Part shown: piece by piece, positions 48,958 to 58,064 of the stretch
Position numbering within the stretch: the stretch's first letter is position 1
Layout of the letters: every line of letters starts with the position of its first letter
NCBI GenBank assembly: GCA_045658985.1
Contig: JAZOWC010000053.1
Coordinates: 16,836 to 80,835 of the forward strand
Direction: 5' to 3'
DNA from: RGIG3513 sp045658985
Lineage (GTDB): Bacteria; Bacillota; Clostridia; Oscillospirales; Butyricicoccaceae
DNA: 64,000 bases
Position numbers and translations under genes: made by a program
The notes under the pieces: generated by a model
What the model saw: only the letters and a program-made list of their open reading frames with translations
The model's database searches: none
Told to the model about the DNA's origin: nothing

Positions 48958-51780
48958 ATGAGAGATTCGATTTATATCAAAGGTGCAAAAGAAAATAATC
49001 TCAAGGACATTGACATTGAGATCAAGCGTGACACCCTGACTGTAGTCACGGGTATATCCGGCAGCGGCAAGAGTTCGCTGGCGTTTGATACCATATACGC
49101 AGAGGGACAGAGGAGATACGTTGAGTCGCTGTCCAGTTATGCAAGAATGTTTCTGGGGCAGATGAAAAAGCCTGATGTTGACTATATCGAGGGTTTGTCG
49201 CCTGCTATTTCCATAGACCAGAAGACCACCTCCAAGAATCCGCGTTCTACTGTAGGAACGGTGACCGAGATATATGATTATCTGCGTCTGCTCTGGGCCA
49301 GAGTCGGTGTTCCGCATTGCCCAAAGTGCGGCAAGGAGATCAGACAGCAGTCTGTGGATCAGGTCATTGATATACTTATGGACTATGATCAGGGAACAAA
49401 AATGGTCATAATGGCTCCGATTATCCGCGCAAAAAAGGGTGAGCATCAAAAAGTATTTGAGGATGCCAAAAAGAGCGGATATGTGCGCGTGAGGGTCGAC
49501 GGAAACATGTATGACCTCAGCGAGAACATTGAGCTGGAGAAGAACAAAAAACATAATATTGAGGTTGTAGTTGATCGTATAGTTATCAAAGATGGAATCA
49601 GACAGCGCCTCACAGACTCGGTGGAGACTGCGATCAATCTCACGGGAGGGCTTGTGCTGGTCGACGTGCTCGGAAGCGGAGAACAGCTGTTTTCCCAGAG
49701 TTTTTCGTGTCCCGACTGCGGAATATCTATAGAAGAACTGTCACCGAGGCTGTTCTCCTTCAATAATCCCTATGGTGCGTGCCCCGAGTGCGACGGATTG
49801 GGTATGAGACTTGAGGTTACGGTTGACAAAATAATTCCGAACCCTAATCTTTCAATAAACGAAGGTGCTGTAAAGGCATCAGGCTTTTCAGTTACAGATA
49901 AAGAAAGTATCGCAGTGATGTACTTTAATGCGTTGGCTAAAAAGTACGGATTCTCGCTTGATACTCCGGTCAAGGATCTTCCTGCTGATGCGCTGGATAA
50001 AATCCTCTATGGCACCAAGGGAGAGAAGCTGGAACTCAAATGGTCTCGCGGTGGAGGATACGGTGTGTACAGTCAATCCTTTGAGGGTGTCATTCCTAAC
50101 CTTGAGCGCAGACACAAGGAGACCACCAGCGACTATATGCGCGACGACATAGAGGAGTGTATGAGCGAGATACCCTGCACTCGGTGCGGCGGCAAGAGAC
50201 TCAACAGTTCTGCTTTAGCCGTCACGGTTGGCGGAATCAATATTGCAGAGTTTACCGATATGTCAATAGCAAAAGAACTGGATTTTATTGACGAGCTGAA
50301 ACTCTCCGACAGGGATATTATGATAGCCGACCGAATTCTCAAGGAGATACGATCGAGGCTTGATTTCCTCAAGAGCGTTGGTCTGGAGTATCTGACTATG
50401 TCCCGTTCATCCAGCACTCTGTCGGGCGGTGAGAGTCAGCGTATCAGGCTGGCAACACAGATCGGCAGTCAGCTTATGGGTGTATTGTACGTGCTTGATG
50501 AGCCGTCCATCGGACTGCATCAGCACGATAATGACAAGCTTATTGATTCGCTGAAAAAACTCAGGGATCTGGGCAATACGCTTATTGTTGTCGAGCATGA
50601 CGAGGATACAATGCGTGCGGCCGACTGTATTGTCGACATAGGTCCCGGTGCGGGTGTTAACGGCGGCAATGTTGTGGCTGTAGGCACTGCAGAGGAGATC
50701 GAAAAGTGCGAGCAGTCCTATACAGGTCTGTATCTCAGCGGTAAGCGGTCGATCAAAATTCCCGAAAACCGCAGATCCGGAAACGGCAAGCAGATAGAGA
50801 TTGTCGGAGCATGTGAGAATAATCTCAAGGATATTAATGTCAAAATCCCGCTTGGTACTTTTACGTGCGTGACGGGCCTGTCGGGCAGCGGCAAAAGCTC
50901 CCTCATCAATGAGATCCTGTACAAGCGCCTTGCGGCCGATCTCAACGGAGCACGCCTGAGAGCGGGTGCCCATCGTGATGTTCTCGGACTTGAACACCTT
51001 GACAAGATCATCAACATAGATCAGTCTCCCATAGGACGCACGCCGCGATCCAATCCGGCAACCTATACCGGTGTGTTTACAGATATCAGGGATCTGTTTG
51101 CCAAGACTCAGGATGCAAAAGCCAAGGGTTACGGCCCGGGCAGATTTTCCTTCAATGTACGTGGCGGACGTTGTGAATCCTGCTCGGGAGACGGACTGGT
51201 TAAGATCGAGATGCACTTTTTGCCCGATATTTATGTACCCTGCGAGGTCTGCAAGGGCAAGAGATACAACAGAGAGACGCTGGAGGTCAGATACAAAGGC
51301 AAGAATATCAGCGAAGTTCTTGATATGACTGTTGAGGAGGCGCTGGTGTTCTTTGAGAATATCTCAAAGATCCGCAACAAGCTGCAGACACTCCATGATG
51401 TCGGATTGGGATACGTAAAACTCGGCCAGTCGTCCACAACATTGTCGGGCGGTGAGGCTCAGCGAGTCAAGCTTGCAACCGAACTGTCCAAGCGCTCTAC
51501 CGGCAAGACTATCTACGTCCTCGATGAGCCTACCACCGGTTTGCACAGCTATGACGTGCACAAGCTTGTTGAGGTGCTTAACAGACTCGTTGACGCAGGA
51601 AACACGGTTGTTGTTATCGAGCATAATCTTGATGTAATCAAAGTGTCCGATCATATTATTGACCTCGGTCCCGAGGGCGGAGACAGGGGAGGATACATTG
51701 TCGCAAGCGGTACACCCGAAGAGGTCAGCCGCGTTTCCGGCTCGTATACCGGCAGGTATCTTGCGCGTATACTCAAGTAA
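48958..51780 (+). CDS. uvrA: Excinuclease ABC subunit A
   Basis: A 940-residue damage-recognition ATPase with two ABC modules. Walker A motifs are GISGSGKSS (about 31-39) and GLSGSGKSS (about 639-647); signatures are LSGGESQRI and LSGGEAQRV. Zinc modules are visible as CPDCGISI with CPECDG, and CESCSG with CEVCKG. UvrA2 scans DNA for bulky damage and loads UvrB. Length is normal. The start follows GGAGACCGATT. No LexA box was seen upstream of the uvrB-uvrA pair by eye, but the short search does not exclude one. Confidence 0.98.
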   Translation: MRDSIYIKGAKENNLKDIDIEIKRDTLTVVTGISGSGKSSLAFDTIYAEGQRRYVESLSSYARMFLGQMKKPDVDYIEGLSPAISIDQKTTSKNPRSTVGTVTEIYDYLRLLWARVGVPHCPKCGKEIRQQSVDQVIDILMDYDQGTKMVIMAPIIRAKKGEHQKVFEDAKKSGYVRVRVDGNMYDLSENIELEKNKKHNIEVVVDRIVIKDGIRQRLTDSVETAINLTGGLVLVDVLGSGEQLFSQSFSCPDCGISIEELSPRLFSFNNPYGACPECDGLGMRLEVTVDKIIPNPNLSINEGAVKASGFSVTDKESIAVMYFNALAKKYGFSLDTPVKDLPADALDKILYGTKGEKLELKWSRGGGYGVYSQSFEGVIPNLERRHKETTSDYMRDDIEECMSEIPCTRCGGKRLNSSALAVTVGGINIAEFTDMSIAKELDFIDELKLSDRDIMIADRILKEIRSRLDFLKSVGLEYLTMSRSSSTLSGGESQRIRLATQIGSQLMGVLYVLDEPSIGLHQHDNDKLIDSLKKLRDLGNTLIVVEHDEDTMRAADCIVDIGPGAGVNGGNVVAVGTAEEIEKCEQSYTGLYLSGKRSIKIPENRRSGNGKQIEIVGACENNLKDINVKIPLGTFTCVTGLSGSGKSSLINEILYKRLAADLNGARLRAGAHRDVLGLEHLDKIINIDQSPIGRTPRSNPATYTGVFTDIRDLFAKTQDAKAKGYGPGRFSFNVRGGRCESCSGDGLVKIEMHFLPDIYVPCEVCKGKRYNRETLEVRYKGKNISEVLDMTVEEALVFFENISKIRNKLQTLHDVGLGYVKLGQSSTTLSGGEAQRVKLATELSKRSTGKTIYVLDEPTTGLHSYDVHKLVEVLNRLVDAGNTVVVIEHNLDVIKVSDHIIDLGPEGGDRGGYIVASGTPEEVSRVSGSYTGRYLARILK

Positions 51781-51874
51781 TTCTATTTTTTTCAATTACT
51801 TTACAAAAAAAGGCTTTTCAAACGTGCTTATTTATATTAAAATATAGGGTAGTATAAATAACGGAGGTAAGGCC

Positions 51875-52594
51875 ATGAGTGAAGCACAATACAAAAGAGT
51901 TTTGATAAAAGTCAGCGGCGAAGCTCTCGCATCTGACAAGAAGACCGGCCTTGATTTTGATTTTATTACCCGAGTTGCCAATTCTGTCAAAGAATGCGCG
52001 GACAAGGGTGTAGAAATCGGCATTGTTGTTGGCGGCGGCAACTTTTGGCGCGGTGTCAAAGACGGCGGCGGCAAGGTTGAACGCACGAGAGCTGACTATA
52101 TGGGAATGCTGGCAACCACAATGAACGCCCTTGCTCTTGCGGATGTTCTGCAGGGTGTCGGTGTTGATGCAGTGGTTCAGACAGCTATCGATATGGTTAA
52201 GATTGCCGAGCCTTATACCAGAAACAAGGCTGTAGCTCATCTGAAAAAGGGTAGAGTGGTTATCTTTGCCTGCGGTACAGGCAATCCGTTCTTCTCTACC
52301 GATACCGGTGCAGTTCTCAAGGCTGCCGAGATCGGAGCTGAGGTCATCCTGCTTGCCAAGAATATTGATGGTGTGTATGATGCAGACCCCGCAAAAGTCA
52401 AGGATGCAAAGAAGTTTGACAGCATTACTTATGACGAAGTTCTTGCCCGCGGTCTTGCAGTAATGGATACAGCAGCTACCGCTCTGGCAAAGGAGAATAA
52501 TATCCCTGTAATCGTGTTCGCGGTCAAAGATCCCGATAATATTACCAAAGTTCTGTGCGGCGAAAAAATTGGCTCCTATGTGGGCGTTAAATAA
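51875..52594 (+). CDS. pyrH: UMP kinase
   Basis: A 239-residue amino-acid-kinase-fold enzyme that phosphorylates UMP with ATP in pyrimidine nucleotide synthesis. It starts YKRVLIKVSGEAL, followed by GIVVGGGNFWRGV (about 50-62), DYMGMLATTMNAL, FACGTGNPFFSTDT (about 131-144) and AKNIDGVYDADP, all family signatures. GGAGGTAAGGCC precedes the ATG. It begins the pyrH-frr-uppS-cdsA-dxr-rseP-ispG-polC run, a conserved order in clostridia. The rpsB-tsf pair often found before it is absent here; uvrA takes that place. Confidence 0.98.
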   Translation: MSEAQYKRVLIKVSGEALASDKKTGLDFDFITRVANSVKECADKGVEIGIVVGGGNFWRGVKDGGGKVERTRADYMGMLATTMNALALADVLQGVGVDAVVQTAIDMVKIAEPYTRNKAVAHLKKGRVVIFACGTGNPFFSTDTGAVLKAAEIGAEVILLAKNIDGVYDADPAKVKDAKKFDSITYDEVLARGLAVMDTAATALAKENNIPVIVFAVKDPDNITKVLCGEKIGSYVGVK

Positions 52595-52609
52595 TGCGGA
52601 GGTGTTTTT

Positions 52610-53164
52610 ATGAACGCAAAGTGCAATCAGTATGAAGACAAAATGAAGAAGTCTGTTGAGGTCATGAAGCAGGAGTTCCAGACCATCAGAGCAGGCAGAG
52701 CAAACCCCAGTGTTCTCAATAAGATCGTTGTTTCCTATTACGGTTCGGATATGCCTATCAACCAGCTTGCTGCTATAGCTTCTCCCGAGCCCCGTATGCT
52801 TACCATTCAGCCCTGGGATGCAGGCGCTCTCAAGGCAATCGAGAAGGCAATCATCGCATCCGATTTGGGCATCAATCCTCAGAACGATGGCAAGATCATC
52901 CGCCTGACCTTCCCCCAGCTCACCGAGGAGCGCCGTCATGAGCTGATCAAGGGTGTCAAGAAGCTCTGTGAGGATACCAAGGTAGCTATCAGAAATATCC
53001 GCCGCGACGGTCTGGAAGCATTCAAGAAGATGCAGAAAGCATCCGAGATCACCGAGGATGATCTGAAGGGTCTTGAGAAGGATATGCAGACTCTCACCGA
53101 CAAGTACTGCAAGGAAGCAGATGTTGAGAGCGCAAAGAAAGAAAAAGAACTCATCGAGATCTGA
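52610..53164 (+). CDS. frr: Ribosome recycling factor
   Basis: A 184-residue protein of normal length, folded as a three-helix bundle plus a small beta domain. It carries the hallmark QTIRAGRANPSVL (about 24-36), IASPEPRMLTIQPWD, GKIIRLTFPQLTEERR (about 103-118) and VRNIRR-like AIRNIRRDG. With EF-G it splits post-termination ribosomes. CGGAGGTGTTTTT precedes the ATG, 16 bases after pyrH. A hairpin at 53187-53204 lies before the next gene. Confidence 0.98.
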   Translation: MNAKCNQYEDKMKKSVEVMKQEFQTIRAGRANPSVLNKIVVSYYGSDMPINQLAAIASPEPRMLTIQPWDAGALKAIEKAIIASDLGINPQNDGKIIRLTFPQLTEERRHELIKGVKKLCEDTKVAIRNIRRDGLEAFKKMQKASEITEDDLKGLEKDMQTLTDKYCKEADVESAKKEKELIEI

Positions 53165-53186
53165 TCAAGTTAATACTTAAAAAGAG

Positions 53187-53204
53187 CGGCGCTTTTTAGC
53201 GCCG
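53187..53204 (+). other. Hairpin between frr and uppS
   Basis: Seven-bp stem CGGCGCT/AGCGCCG with loop TTTT. It lacks a T-tract, so it is more likely a processing, stability or weak attenuation element within the operon than a full terminator. Confidence 0.5.
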
Positions 53205-53225
53205 TTCAGTATATGGAGAAAAATA

Positions 53226-53969
53226 ATGAAAAAGCTTTTTGCAAAAAAGAATAGTGTTTGCATTGATAAAGACAAGCTGCCCCGGCATATTGCTATAATA
53301 ATGGACGGCAACGGCAGATGGGCCAAAAAACGCGGTCTTGCTCGTTCGGCCGGACATTATGCCGGCAGTGAGAGGTTCAGAAGTGCGGCTAAATATTTGC
53401 AGAAGCTCGGTGTGGAGCATTTTACCGTTTATGCCTTTTCTACCGAAAACTGGAAAAGACCCAAAGAAGAGGTTGACGGTATTTTTTCGCTCCTGGAAAA
53501 ATATCTTTATGAGGCCATCAATGATCTCAGGGAGAATAATATAGTTCTGTCCTTTTGGGGAGATCTGTCGCCGCTCAGTCCCAAACTTGTTGAGCTCATT
53601 GAAGAAACAAACGAACTGTCAAAGCACAATAACGGTATGCACGTCAATATCTGTCTCAACTATGGCGGCAGAGCTGAGATTACACGTGCCGTCAGGTCGG
53701 TTGCCGAGGATTGTGCGGCGGGATTGCTGGACGTTGATGACATTAACGATCAGGTCATAGAAAGCAGACTGTATTCAAAGAATACTCCGCCGCCCGATCT
53801 TCTTATCCGGCCCGGCGGGGAAACCAGAATATCGAACTTTTTGCTGTGGCAGCTTGCATACAGCGAGATGGTGTTTACCGACACCTTGTGGCCTGATTTG
53901 ACCGATGATAAGCTGGAGGAGATAATCATCAGCTTCCAGCAGAGAAACCGCAGATTTGGGGGATTATAA
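53226..53969 (+). CDS. uppS: Undecaprenyl diphosphate synthase (isoprenyl transferase)
   Basis: A 247-residue cis-prenyltransferase making the C55 lipid carrier for cell-wall synthesis from FPP and IPP. Region I is IAIIMDGNGRWAKKRG (about 23-38, with the catalytic Asp and the NGRW core), then GHYAGSE, FSTENWKRP (about 76-84) and the C-terminal LLIRPGGETRISNFLLWQ and YSEMVFTDTLWP motifs. ATGGAGAAAAATA lies before the start. It joins cdsA, dxr and ispG to form a run of isoprenoid and lipid genes. The stop overlaps cdsA by one base (TAATG). Confidence 0.98.
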   Translation: MKKLFAKKNSVCIDKDKLPRHIAIIMDGNGRWAKKRGLARSAGHYAGSERFRSAAKYLQKLGVEHFTVYAFSTENWKRPKEEVDGIFSLLEKYLYEAINDLRENNIVLSFWGDLSPLSPKLVELIEETNELSKHNNGMHVNICLNYGGRAEITRAVRSVAEDCAAGLLDVDDINDQVIESRLYSKNTPPPDLLIRPGGETRISNFLLWQLAYSEMVFTDTLWPDLTDDKLEEIIISFQQRNRRFGGL

Positions 53970-54790
53970 TGAAAACTCGTGTTATTACAGCTGTTGTAGC
54001 GATCGGCGCATTTATTCCGCTTTTGTTCCTGCTGCCTACGGTATGCCTGCAGGTTGTCCTCAGCTTTTTTTGCGCTGTAGGTGCTTTTGAACTGCTCGGG
54101 GAGACGGGTATTGTAGGCAAAAAATGTCCTTTCCTGTATTTTTCCTGTATCGTCGCTGCGGTTGTGCCCTTTTTGGCAGGCTCTGCCGGATACGAAAGCA
54201 AGTACCTCTACCTGCTCGTGTGGATCTACATGTTCGCCGCATTTTTGTACGGCGTACTCAAAAAGACAGAGGTCAACTTCAGCGCAATTTCCAAGGGTAT
54301 TTTTGCGTCGCTGGTCATTCCATATATGTTTTCTGCAGTGCTGAGAGTTATCAACACTCCCGTATACGGCAAATATCTTGTGCTGTTGCCTTGGGTTTGT
54401 GTATGGATCTGCGACAGTACGGCTCTGTTTGTGGGTAAAGCTATCGGCAAGACCAAGCTTGCTCCCGAGATCAGCCCCAAAAAGACTGTTGCCGGCTCTG
54501 TCGGAGGTCTTATCGGTGCGGTGATTGCATGCGCACTCTACGTTATTATTGTTAATGCGGCTTTTGATCTGTCGCTCAATATTATTCCCGCTATTATTTT
54601 TGGCGCAGTTGGGTCAACCGCAGGACAGCTTGGTGACCTTGCATTTTCACTCATCAAGAGAGAGTCTGCACTCAAAGACTACGGCAAGATTTTCCCCGGT
54701 CACGGCGGTGTTTATGACAGGTTTGACAGCATAACTTTTGCTGCTTCGTTCTTTGAAATTTTCTGCCTGTACATATATTCGATTATTTGA
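53969..54790 (+). CDS. cdsA: Phosphatidate cytidylyltransferase
   Basis: A 273-residue integral membrane enzyme with about eight hydrophobic helices that makes CDP-diacylglycerol, the precursor of all anionic phospholipids. The C-terminal family signature is present: CDSTALFVGKAIGKTKLAPEISPKKT near 151-176 (seen as CDSTALFVGK and SPKKTVAGSVGG), and SLIKRESALKDYGKIFPGHGG near 229-249 including D-R-F-D-S after it. The start overlaps the uppS stop and translation is likely coupled. dxr follows after nine bases. Confidence 0.97.
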   Translation: MKTRVITAVVAIGAFIPLLFLLPTVCLQVVLSFFCAVGAFELLGETGIVGKKCPFLYFSCIVAAVVPFLAGSAGYESKYLYLLVWIYMFAAFLYGVLKKTEVNFSAISKGIFASLVIPYMFSAVLRVINTPVYGKYLVLLPWVCVWICDSTALFVGKAIGKTKLAPEISPKKTVAGSVGGLIGAVIACALYVIIVNAAFDLSLNIIPAIIFGAVGSTAGQLGDLAFSLIKRESALKDYGKIFPGHGGVYDRFDSITFAASFFEIFCLYIYSII

Positions 54791-54799
54791 GGAAACTAT

Positions 54800-55939
54800 A
54801 TGAAGAGAGTATCTTTGATCGGATGCAGCGGATCTATCGGCACACAGAGTGTAGACGTTGCCGCAAGCAGGGGATACGCAATTACTGCAATCGCTGCCAA
54901 TACCAATGTTTCCGCAGCGGAAAAAATAGCCAGAGAGTTCAAGCCGAAAGTAGCAGCTATGTTTGATGAGGCTGCTGCCAAAGAACTCAAGCTTGCACTC
55001 GCGGATACTTGTGTCAAAGTTTTGTCCGGTGCAGAGGGTGTTGAAGAGTCAGCGTCTATTGACACGGATATCGTTGTTAACGGTGTTGTTGGTATAGCCG
55101 GACTGAGACCCTCGGTTGCAGCATTGAAAGCAGGCCATACTTTGGCTCTGGCTAACAAAGAGTCGCTTGTTTGTGCCGGTGATATCGTTATGGATATGGC
55201 CAAGCAAAAAGGTGTGGATATTCTTCCTGTTGATTCGGAGCATTCGGCTGTTTTTCAGTGTATCGGCAGGCACGGCGTAGGGGAGATAGAAAAAATCATT
55301 CTTACTGCGTCGGGAGGCCCGTTCTACGGATACACTGCAGACCAGCTATATTCCGTGACTCCCGAGCAGGCCCTCATGCATCCCAGCTGGAATATGGGCA
55401 GCAAGATCACAATTGACAGCGCAACTATGATGAACAAAGGTTTTGAGCTGATGGAAGCAAAATATCTGTTTGACATCACACCCGACAAGCTGGGATACGT
55501 CGTTCACAGAGAGAGTCTTGTACATTCCATGGTGCAGTTTGCGGACGGAGCGCTCATGGCTCAGATATCTCCTCCCGATATGCGTCTGCCTATTGTCTAT
55601 GCTCTTGATTATCCTGTCAGAAACAAGACGGATTTCAAGCGTTATGATCCCTGCACTATGCATATATCGTTTTTGCCTCCCCGTGACGATGTGTTCAGAG
55701 CACCCGCTCTGTGCATAAAAGCTCTGGAAAAGGGCGGCAATGCAGGCGCTGTTATCAATGGCGCCAATGAAGCTGCTGTGGAGCTGTTTTTGAACAAAAA
55801 GATCAGGTTTACCGATATTACGGATTTTGCCGAAGAAGCTTTGGACAAAGTTCCGTTTATTGAAGATCCGTCTCTCGAAGATATATATAGCAGCGACAAG
55901 GCTGCACGTTCTTTTGTATACAGTAAGGTGGTTATTTGA
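54800..55939 (+). CDS. dxr: 1-deoxy-D-xylulose-5-phosphate reductoisomerase
   Basis: A 379-residue NADPH enzyme of the MEP pathway to isoprenoids, converting DXP to MEP. The N-terminal dinucleotide fold has LIGCSGSIGTQSVDV (about 5-19), followed by LANKESLVCAGD (about 115-126), the metal-binding DSEHSAVFQC (about 146-155), the flexible loop with HPSWNMGSKITIDSATMMNKG and ANEAAV near the end. All catalytic residues are in place. GAGGAAACTAT precedes the ATG. The stop overlaps rseP as TGATG. Confidence 0.98.
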   Translation: MKRVSLIGCSGSIGTQSVDVAASRGYAITAIAANTNVSAAEKIAREFKPKVAAMFDEAAAKELKLALADTCVKVLSGAEGVEESASIDTDIVVNGVVGIAGLRPSVAALKAGHTLALANKESLVCAGDIVMDMAKQKGVDILPVDSEHSAVFQCIGRHGVGEIEKIILTASGGPFYGYTADQLYSVTPEQALMHPSWNMGSKITIDSATMMNKGFELMEAKYLFDITPDKLGYVVHRESLVHSMVQFADGALMAQISPPDMRLPIVYALDYPVRNKTDFKRYDPCTMHISFLPPRDDVFRAPALCIKALEKGGNAGAVINGANEAAVELFLNKKIRFTDITDFAEEALDKVPFIEDPSLEDIYSSDKAARSFVYSKVVI

Positions 55940-57012
55940 TGAGTTTGATCTTGGTTATCCTCTTGTTCGGCCTGCTCATATTTGTGCATGAGCTTGGACA
56001 CTTTATTACTTCTAAATTAAGCGGTGTAAAGGTTGAACAATTTACAGTAGGCTTTGGCCCTGCAATATTTAAAAAGCAGATAGGCGAGACTGTGTATGCC
56101 ATACGTCTGCTTCCTCTCGGCGGTGCCGTGATGATGAAGGGTGAATCCGGTGAGGAACAACTCCTTGTTGGTGAGAATGCCGTTGATACTGCTGATGCCG
56201 AGCCGGAGGATGACAGCGACAGCTTCTATAACGCTACCAAACTCAAAAGGTTCTTAATATGCATTGCGGGTTCGTTTATGAATCTGCTTTCCGGTATTAT
56301 TATCCTGATAATTCTGTTTTTGCCCGTAGATCAGGTTTATGCTCCCGTGATCAGTGATTTTATGGATGGCTGCGAGTACGAGGGAGAGCAGGCCTTTATG
56401 GAGGGAGACCGAATAGTCAAAGTCAACGGCTTCAGAATCTATGTCTACGGCGATCTTACTACAGCGCTGTCTCTGGGAGAAGGCAAACCTTTTGATTTTG
56501 TTATTGAGCGTGACGGCGAAAGAATCAGAATTAATGATCTGGCTATGGAAAAGAAACTTTTCCCGGATGATGACAAGATTCCCAAGTACGGATTCTATTT
56601 CGGTGTTGAGTCTTTGGGTTTTGGCGGCAAGATTGGGTATGCGTTCAAGAATGCGGCTTCTTTCATACAGTCGGCATACAAGAGCTTCGGCATGCTTATT
56701 TCGGGTCAGGTAAAAGCCAATCAGATGATGGGAACGGTCGGCATCGCCAGCGAGATGAACAACCGGGCCAAGCAGTCTATGGATGAGCTTTGGTACTTTG
56801 TTGCGTTTATTTCCATTAATCTTGCTGTTGTGAATATGCTGCCCATTCCCGCGCTGGACGGTGGAAAGGTTCTGTTTATTCTTATTGAGGCTATAGTAGG
56901 CAGGAAGCTGAACCCCAAATATGAGAATTATATTTCTATTGCAGGCCTTGTGCTTATACTTGGATTGTTTGTTTTTGTGACTTATAACGATATTGTGAGG
57001 ATTATCAGATGA
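55939..57012 (+). CDS. rseP: RseP-type site-2 intramembrane metalloprotease
   Basis: A 357-residue membrane zinc protease. HELGH is in FVHELGHFI (about 17-25), the family FGFGP-like VGFGPAIFKK follows, a PDZ-like domain occupies about 130-200, and the second zinc motif is NMLPIPALDGG near 298-308. It cuts membrane-bound anti-sigma factors or leftover signal peptides within the bilayer; a possible client is the anti-sigma factor at 28554-29315, though this is inference. The start is the ATG overlapping the dxr stop (TGATG); an in-frame TTG one codon upstream is not needed. ispG overlaps the stop by four bases. Confidence 0.95.
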   Translation: MSLILVILLFGLLIFVHELGHFITSKLSGVKVEQFTVGFGPAIFKKQIGETVYAIRLLPLGGAVMMKGESGEEQLLVGENAVDTADAEPEDDSDSFYNATKLKRFLICIAGSFMNLLSGIIILIILFLPVDQVYAPVISDFMDGCEYEGEQAFMEGDRIVKVNGFRIYVYGDLTTALSLGEGKPFDFVIERDGERIRINDLAMEKKLFPDDDKIPKYGFYFGVESLGFGGKIGYAFKNAASFIQSAYKSFGMLISGQVKANQMMGTVGIASEMNNRAKQSMDELWYFVAFISINLAVVNMLPIPALDGGKVLFILIEAIVGRKLNPKYENYISIAGLVLILGLFVFVTYNDIVRIIR

Positions 57013-58064
57013 AAATGACGAGACAAATCAAAGTCGGCAACCTGTCTTTGGGTGGTGGTGCGCCGATTTTGGTACAGTCAATGTGTAATACTGATACTGC
57101 GGACGTAAAAAAGACTGTTGAGCAGATTAATGCTCTTTCTTTGGCTGGCTGTGATATCATACGTGTTGCCGTGCCTGATTTTGATGCGGCCGCCGCCATT
57201 ACGGAGATCAAAAAGAATATTAGTATTCCTCTTGTTGCAGATATTCATTTTGATTATCGTCTTGCCATCGAGGCTGCCCGTAACGGTGCAGACAAGATTC
57301 GCATAAATCCGGGCAATATCGGAGGGGACGATAAGCTGAGAGAGGTTATTGCGGCATGCCGTGACAGAGATATCCCTATTCGTGTTGGCGTAAACTCCGG
57401 TTCTCTCGACAGAGAGCTCCTCAAAAAATACGGCAATACTCCAAAAGCACTGGCTGAGAGCGCAATGAGGAGTGTTAATCTGCTTTGCGAACGTGGATTT
57501 GAGAATATCTGTATATCCATCAAGTCATCGGATGTATTCAAGACTGTGCAGACCTACAGACTTGTTGCCGATATGTGTGATTTTCCTTTGCATCTTGGCG
57601 TTACCGAGGCCGGAAGTGCCGAGATGGGTACTATCAAATCTGCGGCTGCGTTCGGTGCCCTTCTTGTTGACGGAATAGGAGATACTATTAGGGTGTCTCT
57701 AACCGATGATCCGCTCAAAGAGATCATCGCCGCAAAGAAGATACTCAAGTCTCTCGATTTACATACAAGCGGTGTCAATATAATATCCTGCCCCACCTGC
57801 GGAAGGACCAAAGTAGACCTGATTTCTCTGGCTCAGGATATTGAAAAACGTCTGATGGGCGTCAAGGCCAAGCTGAACGTTGCCGTAATGGGCTGCGCCG
57901 TAAACGGCCCCGGAGAGGCCAAAGAAGCAGATATAGGCATTGCCTGCGGCAAAGGTGAGGGCCTGATATTCAAACGTGGAGAAATACTGTACAAAGTAAA
58001 AGAAGAAGAGCTTGCCGACAGGCTGATCGAAGAAATTGAAAGAATGACCGGAGAAAAAATATGA
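57009..58064 (+). CDS. ispG: 4-hydroxy-3-methylbut-2-enyl-diphosphate synthase
   Basis: A 351-residue iron-sulfur enzyme of the MEP pathway, converting MEcPP to HMBPP with electrons from ferredoxin or flavodoxin. The TIM barrel starts APILVQSMCNTDTADV, continues with PLVADIHFDYRLA and KIRINPGNIG, and ends with the [4Fe-4S] ligands in CPTCGR (about 261-266) and VMGCAVNGPGEA (about 295-306). It overlaps rseP and polC by four bases each. With dxr in the same operon it supports an all-MEP route to isoprenoids. Confidence 0.98.
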   Translation: MKMTRQIKVGNLSLGGGAPILVQSMCNTDTADVKKTVEQINALSLAGCDIIRVAVPDFDAAAAITEIKKNISIPLVADIHFDYRLAIEAARNGADKIRINPGNIGGDDKLREVIAACRDRDIPIRVGVNSGSLDRELLKKYGNTPKALAESAMRSVNLLCERGFENICISIKSSDVFKTVQTYRLVADMCDFPLHLGVTEAGSAEMGTIKSAAAFGALLVDGIGDTIRVSLTDDPLKEIIAAKKILKSLDLHTSGVNIISCPTCGRTKVDLISLAQDIEKRLMGVKAKLNVAVMGCAVNGPGEAKEADIGIACGKGEGLIFKRGEILYKVKEEELADRLIEEIERMTGEKI

